The notes below the pieces were generated by a model, which ran no database searches, was not told the DNA's origin, and saw nothing but the letters and a program-made list of their open reading frames with translations. Positions 7,052-16,300 of a stretch of 21,010 nucleotides of DNA are shown here, one piece after another. Location: NCBI GenBank assembly GCA_038240665.1, contig JBBRGN010000051.1, forward strand, positions 1 through 21,010, read 5' to 3'. This DNA is from Haliscomenobacter sp038240665 (lineage in GTDB: Bacteria > Bacteroidota > Bacteroidia > Chitinophagales > Saprospiraceae). The first letter of the stretch is position 1. The number at the start of each line of letters is the position of its first letter. The translations under genes were made by a program, and so were the position numbers.

Positions 7052-9472
7052 ATGAATCAACGTTACCTACGTTTTATTGGATTGGTGTACCTCCTTTTCT
7101 TGGCCGTATTGCCCCTCTATTGTCAAGAGGTCTATTTTTTTAGTGACAGCAATAACCCGGGTTATTACGATACTGGATTGGCTTTTAAGTCAGGCAACAG
7201 TTTTATTGAACAAGCCGGAAGTAGCGGCGATAAAATCCCTACTGATCCCACCGCTTTCCAAGGGCGCAATAGCCTCCGCCTGCGTTGGATTTCCCGGAGT
7301 GGGGGAGATTGGTCGGCATTGGTCATCGCGCCTGGTTTTCCTTTCTTAGACATCAGCGCCACCGATACGCTTTCTTTTTGGGCATATGCTCCGAGCGGGC
7401 TCAATCAAGCTGATTGGCCGACCATTTTTATGGAAGGCGCTCCTGGGGCAACCAAATCCAATAAATACAGTCTGTCCAAATATGCTCCTGGTTTGACGGT
7501 CAAAATTTGGACACAAATAAAAATTCCTCTTAGTGTCTTTTTCTCCGATCCCAGCCAAACGGGTATCAATTTCCGCCAAATTAAGGCCATTATTTTTGGT
7601 CAGAATGCCCTCGATGGACAAGAGCACACCTTACTGATTGATGAATTGAAGACTTACCGGGCTTCTTCCTCCGGGACTATCCTTACACCGCAGCAGTTTA
7701 GCGCCAAGGGGTATGATAGCCATATGGAATTGCGCTGGAAAAATGATGGTACTAGCGCCGTTTCAGCCTTTCGGGTCTACCGATCTTTAGACGAAGGCAA
7801 AATTTTTTCCTTGATTGGTCAAGCTGGCAAATTGGATAGCATTTACCTCGATTTTGTCCGACCCTTGGGATTGAACGTCAAAGCTGTTTATCAAATCACT
7901 GCCGTTAGCGCCGGCGGTAAGGAAAGCTTACCTAGCGCTAATGCAACTGCGGCAAGTTTCCCGATGAGCGATGATCAGCTTCTCGACATGGTACAAGCCT
8001 ATACGTTTCGATATTTCTGGGATTTTGCCCATCCCCAATCGGGTTTGTCTCGCGAGCGCAACACCTCCGGAGACATCGTTACCATTGGAGGCAGTGGATT
8101 CGGCGTGATGGCGATTTTGGTGGGTATCCAACGCGGTTTTATTACCCGGGAGCAAGGACGAGATCGCTTGTTAAAAATGGTCGGATTTCTTGAAAAATCG
8201 GATCGTTATAAAGGTGCTTTTCCCCATTGGATGAATGGCGTAACCGGAAAAACCGTCCCATTTAGCACCCGCGACGATGGCGGTGATTTGGTGGAAACCT
8301 CCTTTTTACTGGAAGGGCTTTTGACCGCTCGTGAATTTTTTAAAGAAAACTCCGTGGAAGAACAGCTATTGCGGACTAAAATAACCGCGCTCTGGGAAGC
8401 CATTGATTGGAATTGGTACCGCCAATACTTTCAAAATTTTCTGTACTGGCACTGGTCGCCCAATTATCAGTTTGCCATGAACTTTCCCGTTCGAGGCTGG
8501 AATGAAGCAATGATCGTATACTTGTTGGGTGTCGCATCGCCAAGCAATGGCGTACCTGAAAACCTTTTTGATAAAGGCTGGGCCGGCAACAACAACTACG
8601 TTAATGGAAATACATATTACAGCGTTCAATTGCCACTGGGGCCTGCTTTGGGCGGGCCTCTGTTTTTTGCTCATTACTCGTTTATAGGTTTTGATCCGCA
8701 CAGCTTGAAAGATAAGTATGCCAATTACTTTACCCAAAACCGCAATCATACCCTGATCAATCGCGCCTATTGCATTGCCAATCCCAAAAAATTCAAGGGC
8801 TACGGCGAAAATTGTTGGGGTTTAACTGCCAGCGATGATCCCTTACAAGGCTATTTGGCGCATGAACCCAACAGCGGTCCTCAGGACAATGGTACCAGTG
8901 CTCCGACGGCAGCGATGGGCTCTTTTCCCTACACGCCTACCGAGTCCTTGGCTGCGCTCAAACATTTTTACCGCGAATATGGGGCTCAGCTTTGGGGGCC
9001 GATGGGTTTTTATGATGCTTTCAATCCACAATTGGGTTGGTTTGCCAATAGCTATTTGGCCATCGACCAAGGCCCCATCATCAACATGATTGAAAATCAG
9101 CGCAGCGGCTTGTTGTGGAAAAACTTTATGGCCAACCCAGAAATTCAATCAGCGCTAAAAAAAACGGGTTTCAGTTTAGACGTCAGCGGCGTTACCGTCA
9201 CCAAAGCGGAAGAGCTACAAATTAAAGTACATCCAAATCCGGTGAAAAACGGCATCAACCTCAGTTTTTTGCAACCGAAATCGGAAATTGTAATGATTGA
9301 CCTTTTGGATGCTTCAGGTCGTATGATTCGGCATCTTTTGGAACCCACTCGTTTGGGTTCAGGACAACAAATTCAGCAGTTTTCACTGCCTACATTGCCA
9401 TTGGGGGCCTATTTTTTGCAAATCAGTTCGCCAACGTATAAAACTGCCTTTCCGTTGGTCATTTCGCAATAG
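7052..9472 (+). CDS. GH144-type ('glycoamylase') hydrolase, probable endo-beta-1,2-glucanase, T9SS cargo
   Basis: An 806-residue exported enzyme. In order: signal peptide (1-25); a beta-sandwich domain of carbohydrate-binding type (about 26-203, ending LLIDELKTYR); a fibronectin-III-like domain (about 212-300, with FRVYRSLDEGKIFSLIG); the catalytic (alpha/alpha)6 domain (about 305-705); and a type A T9SS sorting domain (724-806, with KVHPNPVKNG and GAYFLQI). The catalytic domain shows the glycoamylase-family (PF10091) landmarks SGFGVMAILVGIQRGFI, the acidic RDDGGDLVETSFL, RGWNEAMIVYLLGVASP and AHEPNSGPQDNGTSAPTA. This domain corresponds to GH144, whose characterised members cut beta-1,2-glucan to sophoro-oligosaccharides. 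Automatic annotation often calls it 'glucoamylase', probably misleadingly. The sorting domain implies export across the outer membrane. Substrate is inferred from family. Confidence 0.88.
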   Translation: MNQRYLRFIGLVYLLFLAVLPLYCQEVYFFSDSNNPGYYDTGLAFKSGNSFIEQAGSSGDKIPTDPTAFQGRNSLRLRWISRSGGDWSALVIAPGFPFLDISATDTLSFWAYAPSGLNQADWPTIFMEGAPGATKSNKYSLSKYAPGLTVKIWTQIKIPLSVFFSDPSQTGINFRQIKAIIFGQNALDGQEHTLLIDELKTYRASSSGTILTPQQFSAKGYDSHMELRWKNDGTSAVSAFRVYRSLDEGKIFSLIGQAGKLDSIYLDFVRPLGLNVKAVYQITAVSAGGKESLPSANATAASFPMSDDQLLDMVQAYTFRYFWDFAHPQSGLSRERNTSGDIVTIGGSGFGVMAILVGIQRGFITREQGRDRLLKMVGFLEKSDRYKGAFPHWMNGVTGKTVPFSTRDDGGDLVETSFLLEGLLTAREFFKENSVEEQLLRTKITALWEAIDWNWYRQYFQNFLYWHWSPNYQFAMNFPVRGWNEAMIVYLLGVASPSNGVPENLFDKGWAGNNNYVNGNTYYSVQLPLGPALGGPLFFAHYSFIGFDPHSLKDKYANYFTQNRNHTLINRAYCIANPKKFKGYGENCWGLTASDDPLQGYLAHEPNSGPQDNGTSAPTAAMGSFPYTPTESLAALKHFYREYGAQLWGPMGFYDAFNPQLGWFANSYLAIDQGPIINMIENQRSGLLWKNFMANPEIQSALKKTGFSLDVSGVTVTKAEELQIKVHPNPVKNGINLSFLQPKSEIVMIDLLDASGRMIRHLLEPTRLGSGQQIQQFSLPTLPLGAYFLQISSPTYKTAFPLVISQ

Positions 9473-9482
9473 GTTTTTATGT

Positions 9483-12400
9483 ATGAAACCAAAAATTTAC
9501 AAAAACATGAAAAAACATCTGCTCTTTTTTTCTTTGCTTTTGCTGCCCTTTTTGGGGATGACGCAAGTAGTTCTTGAAGACTTCGAAGGCGGCGCTAAGC
9601 TACCTTGGAATGCCGTAGAGGGTACTTATTCAGTGGTAAATAACGTCGCCGGGGGCGATGTACTGGGCATCAATAGCAGTGCCAAAGCAGGTTCTTACAC
9701 GAAAAAAGCCGGTTCGGCATACAGCCTTTTTTTAGCTGAATTGCCAACAGCTTTGGATCTTAGCACCAACAACTTGTTCAAGATCCAAGTAAAAGCAGCG
9801 GCAGCTACCAACTTTCTTTTGAAACTAGAAGGTGCCAATGGCGCTATTGAAGGCATCAAAAACATTGCCGTATCCGGTCAGTGGGTAGAATATACCTTCA
9901 ATTTTAGCAAAGCAGCCGCTACACCGGGTTTGAAAAAGATCATTTTATTCTTTGATCCGGGAGTAGATGCCAGTGCAGATACTTACTTGTTTGACAACCT
10001 GACGGTGGGTCCTGCCGGTGCCTGCGCTGGTGTAGAACCTAGTGCTAGAATCCTGGACGATTTTGAATGCCAGCGCAATATCTCCTATGGATTGCCCGGT
10101 CTAGATGATGTGGTCGTGGTAGACAATCCTCAAAAAACGGGGATCAACACCAGCACCAAAGTATGCCGCTACAAAGATGTAGGCAGTGAATACAATGCCT
10201 TGGTATTGGATTGGGGCGGTGTTATGCCTTTGAAAGACCGAAATATTGTTAAAATTAAAGTATGGGCGCCAGTAGCCGGTACGCTACTGGTGAAATTAGA
10301 GGGGGGGACTTCTCCGGGCAAAGAGATTCCGGTAGAAATTACCGAGATCAATAAGTGGGTGGAATATACCATTAACTTCAGCAGCGTGGCTAGTTCCAAT
10401 CAAACCCGTTTGGTGTTTTTCCTTAACGCTGGTAAACTACCTGGTGCTAATGATGTATACTACCTAGACGATATCGCTTTAGATCCGGCTCCCACTTCCT
10501 TTGTTTATGAAGATTTTGAAGGCGGGGCTAAATTGAAATGGAATGCTGCCGACGGAACTTTCAAAGTTGTGCCAAATGTACCAGGTGGCGATACTTTGAA
10601 AATCAATAAGAGCACCCAAGTGGGGGCCTACACCAAAAAAGCAGGCGCTGGTTACAGCCTTTTGTTAGCAGAATTGACTACGCCATTGGATTTATCGATC
10701 TATAACGTATTCAAAATTCAAGTAAAATCGGCGGTAGCAACTTCTTTTCTGCTTAAGTTAGAAGGGCCAAATGGTGCGATTGAAGAAGTCAAAAAAATCG
10801 CGGTAACCGGACAATGGATTGAATACACCTTCAATTTTAGCAAGGCGGCTACTATAAAAGGCTTGACTAAGGTTATTTTGTTCTTCGATCCGGGAGTTGA
10901 TGCTTCTTCGGATACCTATTTGTTTGACAACCTTTATGCTGTACCCGCGGGCGCTTGTGCTGGGGTTGATAAAGACCCTACTATTTTGGATGACTATGAA
11001 TGTCAGCGCAACATTACTTATGGGCAGCCTGGTTACAACGACATTGAAGTGGTGGCCAATCCGGATAAGTTTGGCGCCAACCTTAGTGCAACAGTAGGCA
11101 AGTACAAAGATCTTGGTCCAGAATTCCAAGCCATTGTATTGGATTTTGGGGGCAACATTCCTTTGAAAGACCGCAACCAGGTGAAACTCAAAGTATGGGC
11201 GCCGGTAGCAGGGAATATGTTGGTGAAACTCGAAGGCGGCACTTCCGCAGCCAAGGAAATTTCCAAACCCATTACGGTATTGAACAAATGGGTAGAATAT
11301 ACCGTAGACTTTAGCGATCAGTCAAATGCCAGCTTAACCAAGTTGGTACTCTTCTTCAATGCGGGTAAACTGCCAGGTGCCAATGATGTCTATTACATCG
11401 ACGACATTAGCTTGGTTGCTCCACAGCGATCTAGTGCGCTAGAAGATTTTGAAGGTGGTGCTAAATTAGGTTGGGAATCACTGGGCGCTACAGCGGTTTT
11501 TGGAAAATACAACGGCGAGTTAGCCAACCCCGATAAGGTAGGCAACACTTCAGCAACTGTAGGTTCTTACACCAAAGGAAGTTCAAAATTGGGAGGTCTG
11601 AAAGCGCTTTTGCCACAAGGATTTAGCCTTGCTACCTTACCACAAATGAATTTGCAAATTTGGGCACCCGCAGGAGCTAAGAACTTGACCTTGCGTCTGT
11701 TCTCGGCAACCGCAGGTTTGAAGGAAATCACCCGCCCAATTTCAGCCACGGGCAAATGGGTAGATTTGAACTTCAACTTTGGCAACTTCAAAGCAGTTAC
11801 CGATTTTGAACGGGTAGAAATCGCCTTTGACCTAGATCTAGCCACTACTGGAACCTGGTATTACGATAACCTAACACAGACCATCTCTACGGTGAACCTT
11901 TGCGAAGGAACTGTGGCTAAAGTTGGTTCTGTTGACGACTTCGAATGTCAGCGCAACTTTACTTCCGTATCAACTACCGGAGGAGATTTCCTTAAGGTGA
12001 TCGGCAATCCGGATCCAAGCGGTATCAACTCTTCTGCCAGCAGCAAAGTAGGCGAATATACCGACCCTAAAGATGAGTATTCCGCCATCGTTTATGATTT
12101 TGGAAAACCCATCGACTTAGCGGTATTGAACCAACTCCAGATCAAAATCTGGTCACCAAAGGCAGTGCCTCTTTTGTTCAAATTGGAAGGCGGGACTGCA
12201 GTAGAGGTTTTTTCATCGGTTAAAGCTGGAGATACTAAAAAATGGGTACAATATTCGATCGACTTTAGCGGCGCGATCGGGAAAGGCAACACCAAGTTGG
12301 TTATCTTCTTCAATGTAGCTCAAGTATCTCCTGATTTTGATATTTACTACATCGATGATTTAGAATTCCGCAGAGCACCTTATACTTCCTGTATTTCAAA

Positions 12401-13163
12401 CTTTGAAACCACTCTGGATGATTTGGGTGGCTGGCAATATTTTGCCAATGGTACTTTGGATGGTCAAAAGGCCAATAGCATTGTGGTGAACAACCCTAAA
12501 AAATCGGGCATCAACACCAGCAACAAGGTAGCAGAGTTCATCGAGCGCCCAGGTGGCGAGGTCTTCGCTGGCTATTTCAACGACGCTATTCCTGCCCAGG
12601 TTTCCATGGGAAAAAACAAAAAAGTGACCATGAAAGTGCTGATGGATCATGAAGCCAATGTGGTGTTTAAATTGGAGCGCAGCCCCAATGGCGCCCCCAA
12701 TACTGGCGATACGAAAGCGAAGTACACTACTCCCAATGAGTGGCAAGAATTGACTTGGGACTTTACTTCGTTAAACATTCCCGATGGCGCGCTTTACAGC
12801 ACGCTGTCCATGATCATGGATTTTGATGCAGTACCAACTGCTGAAAAACGCTACTACTTTGACGACATCGCTATTGGTACCAAGTCTTGTTCTACAACTT
12901 CGGTTGGAGTTCGCGATTTGAACTTGACCAACTTAAAGGTTTACCCCAACCCGGTAACTACTGAGTTGATCATCGAAAATGGCAATGAGCTGTATACTTT
13001 TGACGTATTCAATCTGGTTGGACAAAAAGCGCTTACGCTGCGTACCAGCGGACAAGAGTTCGTCAACCTCAATACCTCTAGCCTAGAAAACGGTATGTAC
13101 ATCCTTACGGGATACGACAAACATGGCCAAGTCAAAGCAGTGACACGGTTCATCAAGCAATAA
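9483..13163 (+). CDS. Seven-module beta-sandwich carbohydrate-binding-like protein, T9SS cargo
   Basis: 1226 residues from 9483; a start at the ATG at 9507 (MKKHLLFFSLLLLPFLGMTQ) gives a more usual signal peptide. Seven modules of about 150-160 residues follow, each opening with an acidic-Phe-Glu motif and closing with a Tyr/Asp-rich strand such as VYYLDDI. Modules alternate: type A (EDFEGGAKL, starts at residues 32, 343, 654) and type B (DDFECQRN, starts at 192, 503, 818), then a divergent seventh (NFETTLDDLGGW, about 973). The A-B pair repeats with an exact 933-bp period. Residues 1148-1226 are a T9SS sorting domain (LKVYPNPVTTEL). No catalytic domain is visible. The modules resemble galactose-binding-like/CBM jelly-rolls, so it probably binds the glucan outside the cell for the hydrolase. 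It begins 10 bases after the hydrolase stop, hence one operon. Confidence 0.82.
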   Translation: MKPKIYKNMKKHLLFFSLLLLPFLGMTQVVLEDFEGGAKLPWNAVEGTYSVVNNVAGGDVLGINSSAKAGSYTKKAGSAYSLFLAELPTALDLSTNNLFKIQVKAAAATNFLLKLEGANGAIEGIKNIAVSGQWVEYTFNFSKAAATPGLKKIILFFDPGVDASADTYLFDNLTVGPAGACAGVEPSARILDDFECQRNISYGLPGLDDVVVVDNPQKTGINTSTKVCRYKDVGSEYNALVLDWGGVMPLKDRNIVKIKVWAPVAGTLLVKLEGGTSPGKEIPVEITEINKWVEYTINFSSVASSNQTRLVFFLNAGKLPGANDVYYLDDIALDPAPTSFVYEDFEGGAKLKWNAADGTFKVVPNVPGGDTLKINKSTQVGAYTKKAGAGYSLLLAELTTPLDLSIYNVFKIQVKSAVATSFLLKLEGPNGAIEEVKKIAVTGQWIEYTFNFSKAATIKGLTKVILFFDPGVDASSDTYLFDNLYAVPAGACAGVDKDPTILDDYECQRNITYGQPGYNDIEVVANPDKFGANLSATVGKYKDLGPEFQAIVLDFGGNIPLKDRNQVKLKVWAPVAGNMLVKLEGGTSAAKEISKPITVLNKWVEYTVDFSDQSNASLTKLVLFFNAGKLPGANDVYYIDDISLVAPQRSSALEDFEGGAKLGWESLGATAVFGKYNGELANPDKVGNTSATVGSYTKGSSKLGGLKALLPQGFSLATLPQMNLQIWAPAGAKNLTLRLFSATAGLKEITRPISATGKWVDLNFNFGNFKAVTDFERVEIAFDLDLATTGTWYYDNLTQTISTVNLCEGTVAKVGSVDDFECQRNFTSVSTTGGDFLKVIGNPDPSGINSSASSKVGEYTDPKDEYSAIVYDFGKPIDLAVLNQLQIKIWSPKAVPLLFKLEGGTAVEVFSSVKAGDTKKWVQYSIDFSGAIGKGNTKLVIFFNVAQVSPDFDIYYIDDLEFRRAPYTSCISNFETTLDDLGGWQYFANGTLDGQKANSIVVNNPKKSGINTSNKVAEFIERPGGEVFAGYFNDAIPAQVSMGKNKKVTMKVLMDHEANVVFKLERSPNGAPNTGDTKAKYTTPNEWQELTWDFTSLNIPDGALYSTLSMIMDFDAVPTAEKRYYFDDIAIGTKSCSTTSVGVRDLNLTNLKVYPNPVTTELIIENGNELYTFDVFNLVGQKALTLRTSGQEFVNLNTSSLENGMYILTGYDKHGQVKAVTRFIKQ
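9576..12373 (+). repeat. Intragenic tandem repeat: three A-B module pairs, 933-bp unit
   Basis: The codon for the first Glu of EDFEGGAKL falls at 9576, 10509 and 11442, exactly 933 bases (311 codons) apart. The first Asp of DDF/YECQRN falls at 10056, 10989 and 11934 (933, then 945). Units 1 and 2 are close in protein sequence along their whole length but differ at many silent sites. Unit 3 is more diverged, with small indels. This is a two-domain unit multiplied by successive duplication. Confidence 0.85.
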
Positions 13164-13189
13164 ACTGTTTTTTGAGGAATAGAAAGTTG

Positions 13190-13232
13190 GAGTGCTAACG
13201 AAACCGCTGTCAAGTTGGCGTCGTTAGCACTC
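13190..13232 (+). terminator. 12-bp perfect inverted repeat between binding protein and susC
   Basis: GAGTGCTAACGA (13190-13201) pairs exactly with TCGTTAGCACTC (13221-13232) around a 19-base loop, with G-U pairs possible beyond the foot. It sits 27 bases after the stop of the modular binding protein and 57 bases before susC. No clear U-tract follows (TGGCATTCTACC), so it may act as a partial terminator or an RNA-stability element rather than a full stop. It could set different expression levels for the upstream and SusCD segments. Confidence 0.5.
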
Positions 13233-13288
13233 TGGCATTCTACCCTGACCTTTTTCAACTCACTATCTTTATAAAAACTCTGACCGAT

Positions 13289-16252
13289 ATGCGATTAATC
13301 TACCTACTGACTTTATTGGTTACCTTGTTTTCTGTAGCGCTTTCCGCCCAAGTTACAGTCACCGGAAAGGTAACCAATGAAAAAAAAGAGACCCTGATCG
13401 GCGTTAATATCCAAATAAAAAACTCAACTCAGGGCGGCGTTACCGATTTGGATGGAAATTTCAGTATTGAGGTTCCCAGCGGTGAAGCCATTTTAATTTT
13501 TTCCTATACTGGTTTTCAAACCCAAGAAATTTCCGTAAAAAGTCGTAGTTCGCTTGATGTCATCATGAGCGAGGCTACCCAAATGATCAATGAACTGGTG
13601 GTGGTAGGCTATGGCACTCAGCGCAAAAGTGACTTAACCGGCTCAGTAGGCAGTATTAAATCCGCCGATTTACAAAAAATAGCTTCCTCCAACATTACAC
13701 AGGCTCTTCAGGGAAAAATTGCTGGGGTCAATGTTAGTTCCGCTTCTGGCCGCCCCGGCGAGGGACCAGTCATCAGAATCCGTGGTACCGGAACCCTCAA
13801 CAATGCCAACCCCATCTACGTCGTTGACGGACTTATCTTAGACAACATCGATTTTTTGAATTCCAGTGATATTGAAAGCCTAGAAGTATTAAAAGATGCT
13901 TCGGCAGCAGCTATTTATGGAACACGCGGCGCCAATGGCGTGGTCTTGATTACGACCCGGAAAGGGGTTCGCGGACAAAAAGCGAAATTCAGCTTTAATG
14001 CCTACAATGGCGTGCAGCAAGTTGGCAAGCGCATCGGTCTGGCTACTGGATCTCAATACGCTGAACTGGTCAATGAATTTTATAATAATGTGGGAGGAAC
14101 GCCTCCTTATGCCGATCCTGCTTCCTTTGGTGCTGGAACCAATTGGCAAGACGTCATTTTTCGCGATGCAGCCATTCAAAACTACAACTTGAACATCCGC
14201 GGCGGCTCCGACGCGATGACCTACAGCATCAGCGGCGATGCTTTTTTGCAAGACGGGATCATCCGGACTTCTAATTTCAACCGCTACTCTTTGCGGGTAA
14301 ACAACGAATACAACCTGATTAAAGGAGTGAAATTTGGACACAACCTCGCCTTTATTTCCAGTTCTAATAATGGCGAGCCAGGCGGAATCGTCTTCAATAC
14401 TTATGCTGCCGACCCGACCATTGTTGCGATTGATCAGAATGGAAAATACGGCAGTACTTCGCGCAACTCCAATGTAAGTAACCCTGCGGCGCAGCTGGAA
14501 TACAACAGTTACAACCGCGGATATGGCCAGCAGATTAACGGAAACGCCTATACTGAAGTGTACCTGATTAAAAACTTAACTGCGCGTACCAGCTTTGCCT
14601 TCAACAGCATCAACAACCGCAGTAAAAGCTACGAACCAAAATTTGAAGTGGACGAAAAACAACGCAACATCCAAAGTCGGATTGCGGCGGAGTTCTCCCG
14701 TTTCAATGATTGGCAATGGGAAAACACCCTCAACTATTCCCGCGAAATCGGCAAACACCGCTTTGGAATTTTGGCGGGTTACACCCAGCAGGCACGCAGT
14801 GGCGAGCGGATTGGCGGAACCCGGCAGCGGCTGATCGGCGATACCAAGGAATTTTACTACCTCGATGCCGGCGATGCGCAAACTGCCACCAACTACAACA
14901 TTGGCATCAATCCGGAAAAATACCAGTCTTATCTTTTTCGTGCCAACTATGCCTTTAAAGACCGCTACCTGTTTACTGCTACTTTTCGTAGAGATGGATC
15001 TTCCAAATTTGGTGCATTGCGGCGTTACGGGAATTTCCCGGCCTTTGCCGTTGCTTGGCGGGTAATTGAAGAACCGTTTATGAAAAAACTGACATTCATC
15101 GACAACTTCAAGTTGCGTGCCAGTTGGGGACGTTTGGGGAATGATAAGTTTCCTTCTGATGCGGCCATCCCAACGGTTACCAACAACTTGAGCGCGGTGT
15201 TTGGGTCGACCGAAAGTCTGAACTTTGGTGCTTCCTTGATTTCCTTGGCCAACCCCTTTTTGCAGTGGGAACAAACCACCAGCGTGGATTTAGGTGTGGA
15301 GTTGGGTTTTTTTAAAAATCGTCTAACCATCGAACTCGAATACTACCAGCGCAATACCAACAAGATTTTAGTACCTGTACCCATTCCAGATTATGTCGGT
15401 TCGGCTTCGAACCCCTATGTCAATGCGGCCAACGTACGCAACTCAGGTCTGGATTTAACGGTTAATTACCGCAACTCCGTAGGCAAATTCAACTACCATT
15501 TCGGCCTGGTAGCATCTACATTGAAAAACAACGTACTTTCTTTAGGTACGGGCAACGAGGCCATTTTTGCTACCGCTACCCGCACCGTGATTGGTCGACC
15601 CATTGGTTCTTTTTACGGTTACAAAGTGGCAGGCGTATACCAAAATGCCGAGGACATCGCCCAGCACCCTGCTCGGGAAGCAGTAGCTCCAGGGGATCTG
15701 CGTTTTGAGGATGTAAACGGCGATGGCATCATCGACTCGAAAGACCGGACTTGGTTAGGCAGTCCCATCCCCAAAATGATTTATGGATTTAACTTGGGGT
15801 TTGAAGTGCAGGGATTCGATTTTTCTGTCGATTTCAACGGCGTCAACGGCAACAAAATCTACAACGCCAAGCGTTCGGCCCGGGGATTTGGGATTCCCAA
15901 TTACGAGACTTCCTTTTTGAAGCGCTGGACCGGCCCGGGAACTTCAAACGCGGAACCCCGCATCACCAACGGCGGCTTTAACTACCAAGTATCGGATCGT
16001 TTTTTGGAAGATGGCTCGTTTTTTCGCTTGCGTAGTGCCGTAATTGGCTATAGCTTGCCAAAGAAAATATTACAGCACATTAAATTGGATCGGGTTCGGA
16101 TATACATCAGCGGCAACAACATTTTTACCTGGGCCAAATACAGCGGGTTTACGCCCGAAATATCAAGTGAGAATGTTCTACAAGTGGGCATTGATAACGG
16201 AGTTTATCCTTTATCGCGCTCCTGGTTAGCTGGGGTGAATGTTTCTTTTTGA
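13289..16252 (+). CDS. susC-like: SusC/RagA-type TonB-dependent outer-membrane transporter
   Basis: A 987-residue protein of normal SusC size. Signal peptide 1-20 (ends ALSA-Q). A carboxypeptidase-regulatory-like N-terminal domain follows (about 22-105: VTGKVTNEKKETLIGVNIQIK, then TDLDGNFSIEVPSG). The SusC-specific junction NELVVVGYGTQRKSDLTGSV (about 101-120) leads into the plug domain, with the diagnostic VIRIRGTGTLNNANPIYVVDG, SSDIESLEVLKDASAAAIYGTRGANGVVLITTRKG. The rest is a 22-strand beta-barrel ending in aromatic Phe (AGVNVSF). It imports oligosaccharides bound by the SusD partner, powered by TonB-ExbBD. The product of the adjacent gene, 48 bases downstream, is that SusD. Which glycan it transports is inferred from the GH144 enzyme, probably beta-1,2-gluco-oligosaccharides. 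Confidence 0.95.
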   Translation: MRLIYLLTLLVTLFSVALSAQVTVTGKVTNEKKETLIGVNIQIKNSTQGGVTDLDGNFSIEVPSGEAILIFSYTGFQTQEISVKSRSSLDVIMSEATQMINELVVVGYGTQRKSDLTGSVGSIKSADLQKIASSNITQALQGKIAGVNVSSASGRPGEGPVIRIRGTGTLNNANPIYVVDGLILDNIDFLNSSDIESLEVLKDASAAAIYGTRGANGVVLITTRKGVRGQKAKFSFNAYNGVQQVGKRIGLATGSQYAELVNEFYNNVGGTPPYADPASFGAGTNWQDVIFRDAAIQNYNLNIRGGSDAMTYSISGDAFLQDGIIRTSNFNRYSLRVNNEYNLIKGVKFGHNLAFISSSNNGEPGGIVFNTYAADPTIVAIDQNGKYGSTSRNSNVSNPAAQLEYNSYNRGYGQQINGNAYTEVYLIKNLTARTSFAFNSINNRSKSYEPKFEVDEKQRNIQSRIAAEFSRFNDWQWENTLNYSREIGKHRFGILAGYTQQARSGERIGGTRQRLIGDTKEFYYLDAGDAQTATNYNIGINPEKYQSYLFRANYAFKDRYLFTATFRRDGSSKFGALRRYGNFPAFAVAWRVIEEPFMKKLTFIDNFKLRASWGRLGNDKFPSDAAIPTVTNNLSAVFGSTESLNFGASLISLANPFLQWEQTTSVDLGVELGFFKNRLTIELEYYQRNTNKILVPVPIPDYVGSASNPYVNAANVRNSGLDLTVNYRNSVGKFNYHFGLVASTLKNNVLSLGTGNEAIFATATRTVIGRPIGSFYGYKVAGVYQNAEDIAQHPAREAVAPGDLRFEDVNGDGIIDSKDRTWLGSPIPKMIYGFNLGFEVQGFDFSVDFNGVNGNKIYNAKRSARGFGIPNYETSFLKRWTGPGTSNAEPRITNGGFNYQVSDRFLEDGSFFRLRSAVIGYSLPKKILQHIKLDRVRIYISGNNIFTWAKYSGFTPEISSENVLQVGIDNGVYPLSRSWLAGVNVSF

Positions 16253-16300
16253 GGAATAGTGAGAAAAACGTTTTTTTAAGGAATAAAAAAATCAGAGATC

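Noticed and set aside
7052..9472. Starch-degrading glucoamylase (GH15) reading of the hydrolase
   Set aside because: The sequence landmarks match the PF10091/GH144 glycoamylase domain and not GH15; the starch-related name is historical.
9576..13000. CRISPR-like array suggested by regular repeats
   Set aside because: The repeat unit is 933 bases, lies in frame in a protein gene, and has no short-repeat/spacer structure.
13889..15330. Long minus-strand frames inside susC (150 and 232 codons)
   Set aside because: The plus strand encodes an unambiguous SusC barrel throughout; these are antisense frames with no domain.
16246..16283. Repeated TTTTTGAGGAATAG at 13169-13182 and 16246-16259, with a similar TTTTTTAAGGAATA near 16271
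   Set aside because: They are short sequences at gene ends; coincidence or a weak leader motif is enough, and I cannot support a function.
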